Source: Saccharothrix ecbatanensis (GTDB taxonomy: Bacteria > Actinomycetota > Actinomycetes > Mycobacteriales > Pseudonocardiaceae). Taken from it: a stretch of DNA of 64,000 nucleotides. The position numbers and the translations under genes were made by a program. The stretch is taken from NCBI RefSeq assembly GCF_014205015.1, contig NZ_JACHMO010000001.1:8742001-8806000 (forward strand). Direction: 5' to 3'. Below the pieces are notes generated by a model that had not been told where the DNA came from, ran no database searches, and saw only the letters and a program-made list of their open reading frames with translations. Shown one piece after another: positions 36,497-44,986 of the stretch; position 1 is the stretch's first letter; each line of letters starts with the position of its first letter.

Positions 36497-36993
36497 GTGG
36501 CATCACCGGGCGTGGCCTGGGTGGTGGTGGTCAGCTCGTCCGCCAGCCGCACGGCCACGTCGTGGTCCAGGCCCTCGATCAGCACGGGTCCGGCGGCTGA
36601 GGCGGTGGTCACGGTGACGGTGGACAGCCCGAGCAGCTGTTGCAGGGGACCGCGCTTGGTGTCCACGGTCTGGATGCGCGAGACGGGCGCGATGCGCCAC
36701 TCCTGGTTCAGCCAGCCGGACAGCGTGTACACCGCGTCCGGAGTGGCCTCCCAGCGGTGCACCCGGTACCGCCAGCGCGGCATCACCAGGGTGTGCGCGG
36801 TGCCGACCACCAGGGTCGCGACCGCGCCGGTGACCTGCAACGGCGTCGCGGCGAAGATCAGGACGACTGCTTGCGGCACCAGCAGCACCGTCCAGCCGAT
36901 CACCGCGTGGAGGGTCCAGAGGGTGATCGACTTGCGGCTCACCTGGTGCCGCGGCGCACGCAGGCGCAACACTTCGCTGCTCACGCCGTCCAC
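36493..36993 (-). CDS. Bacterial PH-domain (bPH2/DUF304) membrane protein, YdbS-like
   Basis: 166 residues: two membrane helices (TLWTLHAVIGWTVLLVPQAV and LQVTGAVATLVVGTAHTLV) followed by one bPH2 domain (HRWEATPDAVYTLSGWLNQE, SRIQTVDTKRGPLQQLLGL, VTVTTASAAGPVLIEGL). GTG start with GAGG a few bases upstream. It is the first gene of the two-gene bPH2 operon and overlaps the second by 4 bases. Confidence 0.88.
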   Translation of the reverse strand: MDGVSSEVLRLRAPRHQVSRKSITLWTLHAVIGWTVLLVPQAVVLIFAATPLQVTGAVATLVVGTAHTLVMPRWRYRVHRWEATPDAVYTLSGWLNQEWRIAPVSRIQTVDTKRGPLQQLLGLSTVTVTTASAAGPVLIEGLDHDVAVRLADELTTTTQATPGDAT

Positions 36994-37065
36994 TGTGCCT
37001 CAAGGCCGAGCCCGCGTGCGCGGGAACCCGGCCCCGAGAGCTGTGTCACGACCGCACGGCGCGGC

Positions 37066-37215
37066 TCACGGCTGGATCGAGTACGGCGCCTGGAAGACCT
37101 GGGTCACGGCGCTCCCGGCCTGGAGGGCGGCAGCGGCGGGCACACCGGCGACGACCGCGAGACCGGCGCAGACGGCCAGCGCGGACATGATCTTGTGCAG
37201 GGAGCGCACGACCAT
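37066..37215 (-). CDS. Small secreted peptide (49 aa)
   Basis: MVVRSLHKIMSALAVCAGLA begins a classical signal peptide; a likely cleavage site follows AGVPAAAA, leaving only about 20 residues (LQAGSAVTQVFQAPYSIQP). ATG at 37215 has GGAG 7 bases upstream. The longer frame to 37380 lacks sense. No family recognised; similar in size and style to the secreted protein at 4172-4342. Nothing else is seen in the 37216-37437 gap. Confidence 0.6.
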   Translation of the reverse strand: MVVRSLHKIMSALAVCAGLAVVAGVPAAAALQAGSAVTQVFQAPYSIQP

Positions 37216-37437
37216 CGTCGAACTCCGTTCATTCGTAGCGGCTCTTGTCGGCAGGGGGAGCCGGATCCGGTCCGCAGCGGACGCCCGGAAGCGTCCAAGC
37301 GGAGCATGGCACACAGGGGTCGTCACGGTCATCACCCCACTTATGCCTAGGCCAACCAGGCGATACCCCGGTAGCGGCACCTCTGGGAGGCTCCACCACT
37401 ACTGTCAACGAGCCCGGCCCACCGCGGTGATGGGCAC

Positions 37438-39045
37438 TCACCCCAGCTCCCGTTTCAGCACCTTTCCCGTCTCATTGCGCGGCAGGGTGTCGAGGAAGAC
37501 CACCTCGCGGGGCACGGAGAACTTGGCCAGGTTGACGCGCACGTGCTCGCGCACCGCGTCCTCGTCCAGCGCTCCCGGCTCCTCGCACACCACGTACGCG
37601 GCGAGCCGTTGGCCGAACCGCTCGTCCGGCACGCCGACCACCGCCACCTCGCGCACCCCGGCCAGACCCGAGAGCAGGTCCTCGACCTCGCGCGGGTACA
37701 CGTTCTCGCCGCCGGAGACGATCATCTCGTCGTCCCGCCCGGCCACGAACAGCAGGCCGGCGTCATCGCGGTAGCCGACGTCACCGGTCGACATGAGGCC
37801 GTTCCGGACCTCTTTGCCGGCGCCGTCGGTGTAGCCGTCGAACAGCATCTCGTTGGCGACGAAGATGCGGCCGGTGACGCCGACGGGCACCGCACGCCCG
37901 TCGTCGTCCAGGATCTCCAGCCGGGTGCCGAACGGCGGCCGACCCGCCGTGTCCGGGTGCCGCGCCAACTCGTCCGGGCGGGCGATGCTCACCCAGGACA
38001 CCTCGGTGGAGCCGTACAGGTTGTAGAGGACCGGCCCGAAGTCGCGCAGGCACCGCCGCGCCACCGCCGGCGGCAACGCCGAGCCGCTGGACGCGATCAC
38101 GCGCAGGTCCGGCAGGCGTTCGCGCAGGTCCAGGATGCGTTGCAGCATCACGGGAACGACGAACAGCGCGTCACAGCGGTGGTCACGGGCGTCGGCGGCG
38201 GTCAACGCCGGGTCGAACTTCCGGCGCAGCACCAGGGTCGCGCCGAGCACGAGCGCGATCTGGACCGCGGCCAGACCCCACGTGTGGAACAGCGGAGCGG
38301 GGACGGAGAACCTGTCACCGGCCTTCAGCGGAATCCGGGACAGCAGCGCGGCGGCGGGCGTGAGGCCGGGCGGTTCCGGTCGCCTCGCGCCCTTGGGCGC
38401 GCCCGTGGTGCCCGAGGTCAGCACGATCATCCGGCCACGCGGCGGACGTGCGGGCAGTGGTGTGGCGGGGGAGCGCGTGATCAGCTCTTCCAGCGTCTTG
38501 CTCTTGGTGACGCCATCCACCCACGCCATCACCCGGCGGACCTTGCGCGGCGCGTTGGCCAGCAGGCCGCGGAACTCGGTGTCCGCGACGACCACGGTCA
38601 CGTCCTGCTCGCGCAGCACGGTCGCGATCTGGCCCGCGCTCAACCCCGTGTTGAGCAGCACGCTGTGCGCGCCGAGCTTCACGCACGCCGTCACCGTCTC
38701 TAGGAAACCGCGGTGGTTGCGGCACAGCACCGCGACCTTCGAACCCGCCCGCACACCGAGGTCGTGCAGGCCGTGCGCCAGCCGGGTGGTGCGTTCGTCC
38801 ACGTCGGCGTACGTGAGCGTGCCGGCGTCGTCGATGATCGCCGGTCGATCCGGGTGCCGGGCCGCGCCGGTCGCGAAACCGAACGCCAGGGTGAGGTCCC
38901 ACCGCAGGTAGGCGTCCAGCACGCGGAGCAGCCGGCCGGGTCCCATTGGGCGCACGACACCGACGCGCACCAGCGTCACCGCCGCGCGCAGCACTCCCAC
39001 CAACCGGTTCAAGGCCGTCGCGCCGGTGCCGAAGTAGGTGCTCAC
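37438..39045 (-). CDS. Fatty acyl-CoA synthetase (AMP-binding, FadD-like)
   Basis: 535 residues of the ANL superfamily; activates a carboxylic acid to acyl-AMP and then acyl-CoA. Motifs: P-loop MIVLTSGTTGAPKGARR (near residue 205), LYNLYGSTEVSWVSI, the STGDVGYRDDAGLLFVAGR aspartate motif, and the hinge/C-terminal GGENVYPREVEDLLS with the catalytic lysine in NETGKVLKREL. The sequence resembles mycobacterial FadD12-type long-chain enzymes. Starts at GTG 39045, with a CAGTAT box 6 bases upstream and no clear ribosome-binding site. It stands alone. Confidence 0.92.
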   Translation of the reverse strand: MSTYFGTGATALNRLVGVLRAAVTLVRVGVVRPMGPGRLLRVLDAYLRWDLTLAFGFATGAARHPDRPAIIDDAGTLTYADVDERTTRLAHGLHDLGVRAGSKVAVLCRNHRGFLETVTACVKLGAHSVLLNTGLSAGQIATVLREQDVTVVVADTEFRGLLANAPRKVRRVMAWVDGVTKSKTLEELITRSPATPLPARPPRGRMIVLTSGTTGAPKGARRPEPPGLTPAAALLSRIPLKAGDRFSVPAPLFHTWGLAAVQIALVLGATLVLRRKFDPALTAADARDHRCDALFVVPVMLQRILDLRERLPDLRVIASSGSALPPAVARRCLRDFGPVLYNLYGSTEVSWVSIARPDELARHPDTAGRPPFGTRLEILDDDGRAVPVGVTGRIFVANEMLFDGYTDGAGKEVRNGLMSTGDVGYRDDAGLLFVAGRDDEMIVSGGENVYPREVEDLLSGLAGVREVAVVGVPDERFGQRLAAYVVCEEPGALDEDAVREHVRVNLAKFSVPREVVFLDTLPRNETGKVLKRELG

Positions 39046-39096
39046 GCCTCGATACTGGCACTACCTACCCGTGAGTAGGAAGCCTGGGGTCGGGAC

Positions 39097-39300
39097 TCAG
39101 TGCTCCGGCGTGCCCGACGCGTTCACGACCGCGTCGCGCAGAGCCGCACGCAGACGACCTACCTCTAATGGCGTCAGCACGGCCGCTTCGCCCGGCGGCA
39201 CCGTCACCACGACGTGCCCCTGGCTGACGAAAACCGTCATGTCGCGGCGACGTGACGCGATGTCGCGGCACGAGATCTGCCACTCCTTGCCAGTATTCAC
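39097..39300 (-). CDS. Small conserved-looking protein of unknown function (67 aa)
   Basis: The sequence MNTGKEWQISCRDIASRRRD, then MTVFVSQGHVVVTVPPGEAA and VLTPLEVGRLRAALRDAVVN, is compact, charged and has good codon bias in its frame. The GTG at 39300 has GGGAGG upstream. The frame stays open far upstream because it is antisense to the reductase gene, but that part is a shadow. Proteins of this look are common single genes in Pseudonocardiaceae; function unknown. Confidence 0.6.
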   Translation of the reverse strand: MNTGKEWQISCRDIASRRRDMTVFVSQGHVVVTVPPGEAAVLTPLEVGRLRAALRDAVVNASGTPEH

Positions 39301-39474
39301 GGCCCCCAACCTCCCACTGTCTCGACCCGGGGCGCTCGGACCAATCCGGGCGCTCGTGAGGTGGAGACGCACGCGGGCTGGTGCCATGACGGGAAATGTC
39401 CATCGGGCGACCGTGCCGAGCTGCCGATAGCGTCGCACGCGGTAGTCGCCCCAGTCACCTGGAAGGCTGTAAAA

Positions 39475-40680
39475 ATGGCTGAACCGCAACGGATCGTGAT
39501 AATCGGGTCGGGCCTGGCCGGTGCTTCCGCCGCAGGAGCGTTGCGGGAACGCGGCTACGGCGGTGACGTGGTGGTCTTCGGTCGGGAAGCGCACGAACCG
39601 TACGAACTTCCCGCGCTGTCCAAGGAGTTGTTGCTCGGCGACACCGACTCGCCACACCGCGTGCACGACCCCGATTTCTACGAAAAGGCGCGAATCGAGC
39701 TGCGGTTGAAGGCCGAGATCACCCGGATCGACGTCGGTGAACGGGTGATTGTCGATTCGACCGGTGTAACGCATTCGTACGATCGGCTGATTCTGGCGAC
39801 GGGTTCGACGCCCCGTCGGTTGCCCGTTCCGGGTGGAGACCTCCCAGGTCTGCGCACGTTGCGGACGGTCGACGACTCCTTGTCCTTGCGCGCGGCGTTG
39901 ACAGATGGCACACGGGTCGTCGTGGTCGGCGCGGGGTGGATCGGTTGCGAAGTCGCGGCCGCGGCCCGGCGGCACGGCGCGTCGGTGACCGTGATCGACC
40001 CGGTGGACCTGCCGCTGCGCCGCGTCCTCGGGCCGCGGATGGGCGAGGTGTTCCGCGATCTGCACGCGGCGAACGGCGTGACGTGGCGGCTCGGCGTCGG
40101 TGTGGACGGCTTCGCCGAGCACGGCGTCCGGCTGGCCGACGGCAGCGAGCTGACCGGTGACGTCGTGGTGGTCGCCGTGGGTGCGTCGCCGAACCTGGAC
40201 CTGGCTCGGGACGCCGGGCTCACGTTGGCCGAAGGTGGAGTGGCGGTGGACGCTGCCCTGCGCACGTCCGCGCCGGACGTCTTCGCGGTCGGTGACATCG
40301 CCGCGCACGACCACCCCCGCTACGGGCGGCGGGTCCGGGTCGAGCACTGGGCGAACGCCAAGGACCAGGGCGCGCACGTGGCCGGCACCGTGTTGGGGGC
40401 GGACGACCCGTACGTGACCTCGCCGTACTTCTTCACCGACCAGTACGACCTGGGCATGGAGTACCGGGGTCTCGCCGACGCGGAGCGGGACGAGTTGGTG
40501 GTGCGCGGTGACGTCGACGCGCGCGAGTTCACCGCGTTCTGGCTGCGTGAAGGACGGGTGCGGGCGGCGATGAACGTGAACCAGTGGGACGACGGCGAGG
40601 CGTTGCAGGCCTTGGTCGACGCGCAGGCGACCGTCACGCCGGAGCAGTTGCGCGAGGGGAACCTGGCCGAACTGGCTTAG
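39475..40680 (+). CDS. FAD-dependent oxidoreductase, ferredoxin reductase type
   Basis: 401 residues: FAD-binding GxGxxG (IIGSGLAGASAAGALRERG), ATGSTPRRL, NAD(P)H-binding VVVGAGWIGCEVAAAARRHG near residue 145-165, second FAD motif TSAPDVFAVGDIA, and the reductase C-terminal domain (VEHWANAKDQGAHVAG). This is the family that passes electrons from NADH to a ferredoxin for P450s or dioxygenases. No ferredoxin or P450 is adjacent. ATG at 39475 has GGAAGG 8 bases upstream. The convergent neighbour is a MarR regulator. Confidence 0.93.
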   Translation: MAEPQRIVIIGSGLAGASAAGALRERGYGGDVVVFGREAHEPYELPALSKELLLGDTDSPHRVHDPDFYEKARIELRLKAEITRIDVGERVIVDSTGVTHSYDRLILATGSTPRRLPVPGGDLPGLRTLRTVDDSLSLRAALTDGTRVVVVGAGWIGCEVAAAARRHGASVTVIDPVDLPLRRVLGPRMGEVFRDLHAANGVTWRLGVGVDGFAEHGVRLADGSELTGDVVVVAVGASPNLDLARDAGLTLAEGGVAVDAALRTSAPDVFAVGDIAAHDHPRYGRRVRVEHWANAKDQGAHVAGTVLGADDPYVTSPYFFTDQYDLGMEYRGLADAERDELVVRGDVDAREFTAFWLREGRVRAAMNVNQWDDGEALQALVDAQATVTPEQLREGNLAELA

Positions 40681-40694
40681 ATGGCGGCGTTGGC

Positions 40695-41165
40695 CTAGAG
40701 GCAGGAGCCGCTGTCGGGGCGGTGATCGGACGCGATCAGGCGTTCCAGCAGTGCGCGAAGGGCTTTGGCTTCCTGCGGGTCGAGGTCGGCGATGAACTCC
40801 CGCTCCACCTCGTGGTGCAGCTTCTCGACCTCGACCTGCACGGCCCGGCCCTCCCCGGTGATCACCGGCACGCGCACGCGCCGGTCGTTCGGGTCGGGCT
40901 GCCGCACGATCAGGCCCGCGCGTTCCAGCCGGTCCAGTTCGGCGGTGAGGGTCGTCTTGTCGAGGCCCAGCGCGTGGCCGAGGGCGAGCTGCGTGCGCTT
41001 GGACCGTTCGCCGGCCAACGCGGTCAGCACGATGTGCCCGCGCATCGTGATCCCGTGCCGACCCGCCGCCTCCTGCGCGACCGTGCCCAACTTCTGGGCC
41101 GCCCGGTGCAGCAGCCAGTTGAGGCTCGTGCGGAACTCGCACGCGGGGTCGGGCGGGGAGTTCAT
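40695..41165 (-). CDS. MarR-family transcriptional regulator
   Basis: 156 residues with the winged helix: RTQLALGHALGLDKTTLTAE (recognition helix) and the wing PDPNDRRVRVPVITGEG, flanked by long dimerisation helices. The ATG at 41165 lies 6 bases after TATGAT, so it is probably leaderless. A 28-bp palindrome (41187-41214) upstream is the likely operator. It overlaps the -35 box of a rightward promoter, so the protein probably controls itself and the TPR gene side. Confidence 0.92.
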   Translation of the reverse strand: MNSPPDPACEFRTSLNWLLHRAAQKLGTVAQEAAGRHGITMRGHIVLTALAGERSKRTQLALGHALGLDKTTLTAELDRLERAGLIVRQPDPNDRRVRVPVITGEGRAVQVEVEKLHHEVEREFIADLDPQEAKALRALLERLIASDHRPDSGSCL

Positions 41166-41186
41166 GCGCCGATCATACGACAGTCG

Positions 41187-41214
41187 CAAGATATTCTCAC
41201 TCAAGAACATCTTG
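41187..41214. promoter_or_regulatory. MarR operator
   Basis: CAAGAT-A-TTCT-CACTCA-AGAA-C-ATCTTG: both arms of 11 positions are complementary at all paired bases except the central spacer. It lies 22 bases upstream of the MarR start codon and touches the TTGACG box at 41212. Confidence 0.75.
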
Positions 41215-41240
41215 ACGCGGAACGCTGTGGCCAATATCTT
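41212..41240 (+). promoter_or_regulatory. Strong sigma-70-type promoter under MarR operator
   Basis: TTGACG, exactly 17 bases, TATCTT, close to the housekeeping consensus and the best such pair in the window. Transcription would start near 41247, about 150 bases before the TPR gene, giving a long leader that contains the hairpin at 41306-41342. Confidence 0.65.
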
Positions 41241-41305
41241 TCCCGACTGGGAAGTTCTCTGCGGAACCGTTTTCCGGGAGGACGAGACGCTGTCGGGGCG
41301 CTTTT

Positions 41306-41342
41306 CGGGTGACGGGCCGTCGAGGGGTCGGCCCGTCACCCG
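41306..41342 (+). terminator. Hairpin in the leader of the TPR gene (terminator or attenuator)
   Basis: CGGGTGACGGGCC and GGCCCGTCACCCG form a perfect 13-bp stem with an 11-base loop. It follows the strong promoter by about 60 bases and precedes the TPR gene by 55 bases. It could end a small RNA or act as an attenuator; there is no T run. Confidence 0.5.
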
Positions 41343-41396
41343 ATAGGTGAGGCTTCTCCTGACTGTCACACTTGTCGGCGAGGTCCGGGAGGTGCG

Positions 41397-42386
41397 ATGT
41401 CCCAGTCGATCGCTTCGGCCATCGTTCGTGCCGCCGAGTTGACCGCCAGAGGCGAGCCGCGCAAGGCGATCGAACTCCTCCAACCCGCTCTCGCGGCCGA
41501 TCCGCTGCACGGCGAGGCGTGGTGCCGACTGGCCGCCGCTTATCTGGACGCCGGTGAACCCGACCCGGCCTTGGCCGCGGCGAAGCGCGCGCTCGTCCTC
41601 AACGGTGATCACGCGTGGGCGCAGCGGCTGACCGCGTTGGCGTTGAGCGAACTCGGGCGGCACACCGAAGCGGTCGTCGCGGCCCGGGAGTGCGTGCGGC
41701 GCAAACCCGGTGACTGGCGGTGCCAGGTGGTGCTCGCGGAGATCCTGGCGGCGACTCCCCAAGGTCTGCGGGAGGCGGTGGAGGTCGCGCGGGAGGCGAC
41801 GCACCTGGCGCCCACCGAGGCCCGCGCGTTCCAGGTGCTCGGTGACGCCGCGCTGCGCGCTCGGGACTGGGGCATGGCCGAACGCGCCTACCGCACCGCG
41901 TTGCGCCTCGACCCCGGTGACGACGACGTGCGGGCGAACCTCGCCACCGTGCGGCGCATGCGTGGCGGCGCGCCCATTCCGCCGCCGTCCAGTGAGGCGT
42001 TGCACGCCGCACACGTCCTAGTGTGGCCCGCGCTGTCCCGGCTCGCCGCGATGCTGGTCGCGGGCGGGCTGCTCTTGCTGCTGGCGGGGATGCCGACGCC
42101 GACGCCTCTGCTCGGCTGGTTCTCCGGCCTCCTGGTCGTCGCCTGCCTCGGGGTCGTGGGGCAGCTGCTGCTGCGCGCACGGCGAGTGCGGCGGGCGTTG
42201 TTCCGGCTGCCCCGGCACCGGCCGAAGGTCGCCGTGGTGGCAATCCTGTTCACGCTGTCCACGGTCGTGCTGGCCGGCTGGACGGTGGCGCTTTTCCTCG
42301 GCGCGACGACCATGCAGCCGCTGACGATCGCCTGGCTGTGCGCGCTGCTCGGCGGAGCCGTCGTGGTTCTGGCCGGCGATCGCTAA
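41397..42386 (+). CDS. TPR-repeat membrane protein
   Basis: 329 residues. The first 190 hold about five tetratricopeptide repeats (A-A-E-L-T-A-R-G-E-P-R-K-A-I-E type; e.g. GEAWCRLAAAYLDAGEPDPA, AWAQRLTALALSELGRHTEA, ARAFQVLGDAALRARDWGMA). Four membrane helices follow (210-325). The TPRs face the cytoplasm if the N-terminus is inside. GGGAGG precedes the ATG. The next gene encodes a small exported protein and then SecDF, so the cluster may relate to export, but this is only context. Confidence 0.85.
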   Translation: MSQSIASAIVRAAELTARGEPRKAIELLQPALAADPLHGEAWCRLAAAYLDAGEPDPALAAAKRALVLNGDHAWAQRLTALALSELGRHTEAVVAARECVRRKPGDWRCQVVLAEILAATPQGLREAVEVAREATHLAPTEARAFQVLGDAALRARDWGMAERAYRTALRLDPGDDDVRANLATVRRMRGGAPIPPPSSEALHAAHVLVWPALSRLAAMLVAGGLLLLLAGMPTPTPLLGWFSGLLVVACLGVVGQLLLRARRVRRALFRLPRHRPKVAVVAILFTLSTVVLAGWTVALFLGATTMQPLTIAWLCALLGGAVVVLAGDR

Positions 42387-42410
42387 CCTGGACACCGGGA
42401 AGGGGGGCTG

Positions 42411-42740
42411 ATGACCCGACGCGCGCTGTTCGCGATCCTGGCGATGATCGCGGGTTTCGTCGTGTCCGGCCCCGGTCCGTCCGCGCCCGGTGACCTCGTC
42501 GCCATCTCGGCGCCCGTGGACGGCACCCACCAACCCGGCACCACCACTCGCGGCGCCAATGCCGTGCACCCGGTGCAGGTCCACCTGGGTCAACCGCTGG
42601 ACGGCGTCCAGCCCGCCGTGCACGCCACGCCCGCGCCGCCGGTGCGGGTGGACGTCGTGGACCCGACCCACCGCACCCCCGAGCGGAACGTCCAGACCCC
42701 GCTCGGCGAACGCGCACCGCCCCTGACCTCCGGTAGCTGA
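42411..42740 (+). CDS. Small exported protein of unknown function
   Basis: 109 residues starting MTRRALFAILAMIAGFVVSG, a signal peptide or anchor, followed by a Pro/Val/Thr-rich stretch without cysteines (TPAPPVRVDVVDPTHRTPER). The low-complexity mature part looks disordered. GGAAGGGGGG lies before the ATG. It is between the TPR and SecDF genes, all in the same direction with gaps of 24 and 38 bases, so probably one operon. Confidence 0.7.
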   Translation: MTRRALFAILAMIAGFVVSGPGPSAPGDLVAISAPVDGTHQPGTTTRGANAVHPVQVHLGQPLDGVQPAVHATPAPPVRVDVVDPTHRTPERNVQTPLGERAPPLTSGS

Positions 42741-42778
42741 ACCCACACCGTTCACCCTCGTCCGGAGGTCTCTTCACC

Positions 42779-44974
42779 ATGCCGCGCCCCAGCGCGCGGC
42801 GAGCGCTACTCGTCCGTGGGCTGCTTGCCCTCGGCGTGCTCGCCGCGTCCACTTTCACCCTGCTCACGGTGCAACCACGCCTTGGTCTCGACCTGCGTGG
42901 CGGCACCCAGATCGTGTTGGAAACCCCGTCCGAAGCCAGCTCCGACGCCGTTGACCGCGCGATGGAGGTGCTGCGCCGGCGGGTCGACGAACTCGGTGTG
43001 GCCGAGCCCGTGCTGGCACGGTCCGGCGAGCACCGGATCGTGGTGGAACTGCCCGGTCTCCAGGATCCGACGGAGGCCATCGAAGTGCTCGGCCGGACCG
43101 CCCAGTTGCAGGTGCGGCCGGTGACCGGGCTGGGCGACGTGCCGACGCCGGAGGGTGACGCGGTCAGCCTCGGCGAAGTCGTGATGACCGGTGACGGCAT
43201 CGAGGACGCCCGTGCGACGCCCAACTCGCAGGGCGTCGGCTACCTGGTCGGCGTCGACTTCCAGGGTGACGCCCCGCAGGCGTGGCAACGGGCGACCGCC
43301 GAGGCCGCGTGCTCACCGCCGGGTGACCCCCGACGTCGGATCGCGTTCGTGCTGGACGACGCGGTGGTGTCCGCGCCGCAGGTGGACGTGTCGACCGTGT
43401 GCGGCACCGGGATGATCGGCGGCAGCACGTCGATCACCGGTCAGTTCGCGCAGGCCGAGGCGGCGGAGTTGGCGCTGGTGATCCGTTCCGGCGCGCTGCC
43501 GGTGCCGGTGGAGGTGGTGGAGCAGCGGACGGTCGGGCCGACGCTCGGTGCGGAGGCGATCGACGCCAGTGCGCGTGCGGCGATCATCGGGGTGGCGCTG
43601 ACCGGGCTGTTCCTGATCTTCGTGTACCGGTTGGCGGGGCTGGTGGCGGTGCTGGCGCTGGGTGGTTATGCGGCGTTGGCGTATTCGGCGATGCTGGCGA
43701 TCGGTGCGACCCTGACGTTGCCGGGGTTGGCCGGGTTCGTGCTGGCCATCGGTATGGCGGTGGACGCGAACGTGCTGGTGTTCGAACGGTCGCGGGAGGA
43801 ATTCGCCCGTCGCAAACGCTTGCCCCGTTCGGTGGACGAGGGGTTCCGCGGTGCGTTGAGCGCGGTCGCGGACTCGAACGTGACCACGTTGCTGGCCGCG
43901 GGTCTGCTGTTCTGGCTGGCGACCGGGCCGGTGAAGGGGTTCGGCGTCACGCTGTCGATCGGTGTGCTGGCGTCGTTGTTCAGCGCGTTGGTGCTGAGCC
44001 GGGTGTTGTTGCAGCTCGTCATGCCACTGCTGTCACGCCGTCCGTCGTGGAGCGGCCTCCACACGCTGGGCCGGGTTCGCACATGGCTGACCGGCAAGGG
44101 GATCACCCTGTTCCGTCGGCCTAAACGCTGGTTGCTGGCCGCCGGTCTCGTGCTGCTGGCGGCCGTCGCCGGGTTGTTCGTGCGTGGTCTCGCGCTGGGC
44201 GTCGAGTTCACCGGCGGGCGGATGCTGGAGTTCACCGCGTCCTCTGTGGACGCTGTCAAGGTGCGGGCAGAGCTGGCGTCCGCCGGTTTCCCCGACGCGG
44301 TCGTCGTGACTTCGGGCTCGGATGGGGTCTCCGTGCGCACCGGCCCGATCGACTCGGCAGCAGCCGTGCGTGTGGGTGAAGCAGTAGACCGTGCGACCGG
44401 TGGTGCGGAGCAGCTGAGCAATGACCTGATCGGGCCGAGCCTGGGTTCGGAGCTGCGGCGCAACGCGTTGATCGCGCTGGCCATCGCGGTGGCGGCGCAG
44501 CTCTTGTACTTGGCGGTGCGGTTCGACTGGCGGCTCGGAGCGGCCACGGTGGTCGCGTTGGTGACGGATGTGATCGTGCTGATCGGCGTCTTCGCGTGGC
44601 TGGGCAAGACCGCGGACGCCGTGTTCCTGGCCGCGCTACTGACCGTGATCGGCTATTCGGTCAACGACTCGGTGGTGGTGTTCGACCGGGTGCGCGAACT
44701 GCGGAAGACGCGTGCGCCGTTCCCCGAGGTGATGAGTTCGGCGGTCCTCCAAACCCTGCCGCGAACCGTCAACACGGGTATCGGCGTCCTGTTCGTCCTG
44801 GCCGCACTGCTGGTCCTGGGCGACGGCTCCCTGGCCGACTTCGCCACCGCGCTGCTGATCGGCCTGGTCGCCGGCACCGTCTCGACCGTCTTGACCGCGG
44901 CACCGGTGGCGATCGTGCTGGAGGACGGTCTGTCTCGTGCGGACCGCCCGTTCCCGAAAAGGGCGTCCGTATAG
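42779..44974 (+). CDS. secDF: Protein translocase subunit SecDF (fused)
   Basis: 731 residues. The SecD half (1-430) has GLDLRGGTQIVLE (D1), the periplasmic P1 domain (LQVRPVTGLGD...), and D4-D6 with AIGMAVDANVLVFER and the SNVTTLLAAGLLFWL block. The SecF half (440-731) has FTGGRMLEF (F1), GPSLGSEL and IGYSVNDSVVVFDRVRE with NTGI. The two halves transport protons and pull preproteins from the outside of the membrane. Most actinobacteria carry separate secD and secF beside yajC near ruvB; this fused, stand-alone gene may be a second copy, as known in Streptomyces. It follows a small exported protein gene. Confidence 0.93.
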   Translation: MPRPSARRALLVRGLLALGVLAASTFTLLTVQPRLGLDLRGGTQIVLETPSEASSDAVDRAMEVLRRRVDELGVAEPVLARSGEHRIVVELPGLQDPTEAIEVLGRTAQLQVRPVTGLGDVPTPEGDAVSLGEVVMTGDGIEDARATPNSQGVGYLVGVDFQGDAPQAWQRATAEAACSPPGDPRRRIAFVLDDAVVSAPQVDVSTVCGTGMIGGSTSITGQFAQAEAAELALVIRSGALPVPVEVVEQRTVGPTLGAEAIDASARAAIIGVALTGLFLIFVYRLAGLVAVLALGGYAALAYSAMLAIGATLTLPGLAGFVLAIGMAVDANVLVFERSREEFARRKRLPRSVDEGFRGALSAVADSNVTTLLAAGLLFWLATGPVKGFGVTLSIGVLASLFSALVLSRVLLQLVMPLLSRRPSWSGLHTLGRVRTWLTGKGITLFRRPKRWLLAAGLVLLAAVAGLFVRGLALGVEFTGGRMLEFTASSVDAVKVRAELASAGFPDAVVVTSGSDGVSVRTGPIDSAAAVRVGEAVDRATGGAEQLSNDLIGPSLGSELRRNALIALAIAVAAQLLYLAVRFDWRLGAATVVALVTDVIVLIGVFAWLGKTADAVFLAALLTVIGYSVNDSVVVFDRVRELRKTRAPFPEVMSSAVLQTLPRTVNTGIGVLFVLAALLVLGDGSLADFATALLIGLVAGTVSTVLTAAPVAIVLEDGLSRADRPFPKRASV

Positions 44975-44986
44975 CAAGGTGAACCC

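Noticed and set aside
39097..41142. Open frame of 681 codons ending in the small protein at 39097-39300
   Set aside because: Most of it is antisense to the ferredoxin reductase; only the last 67 codons show protein-like sequence and a ribosome-binding site.
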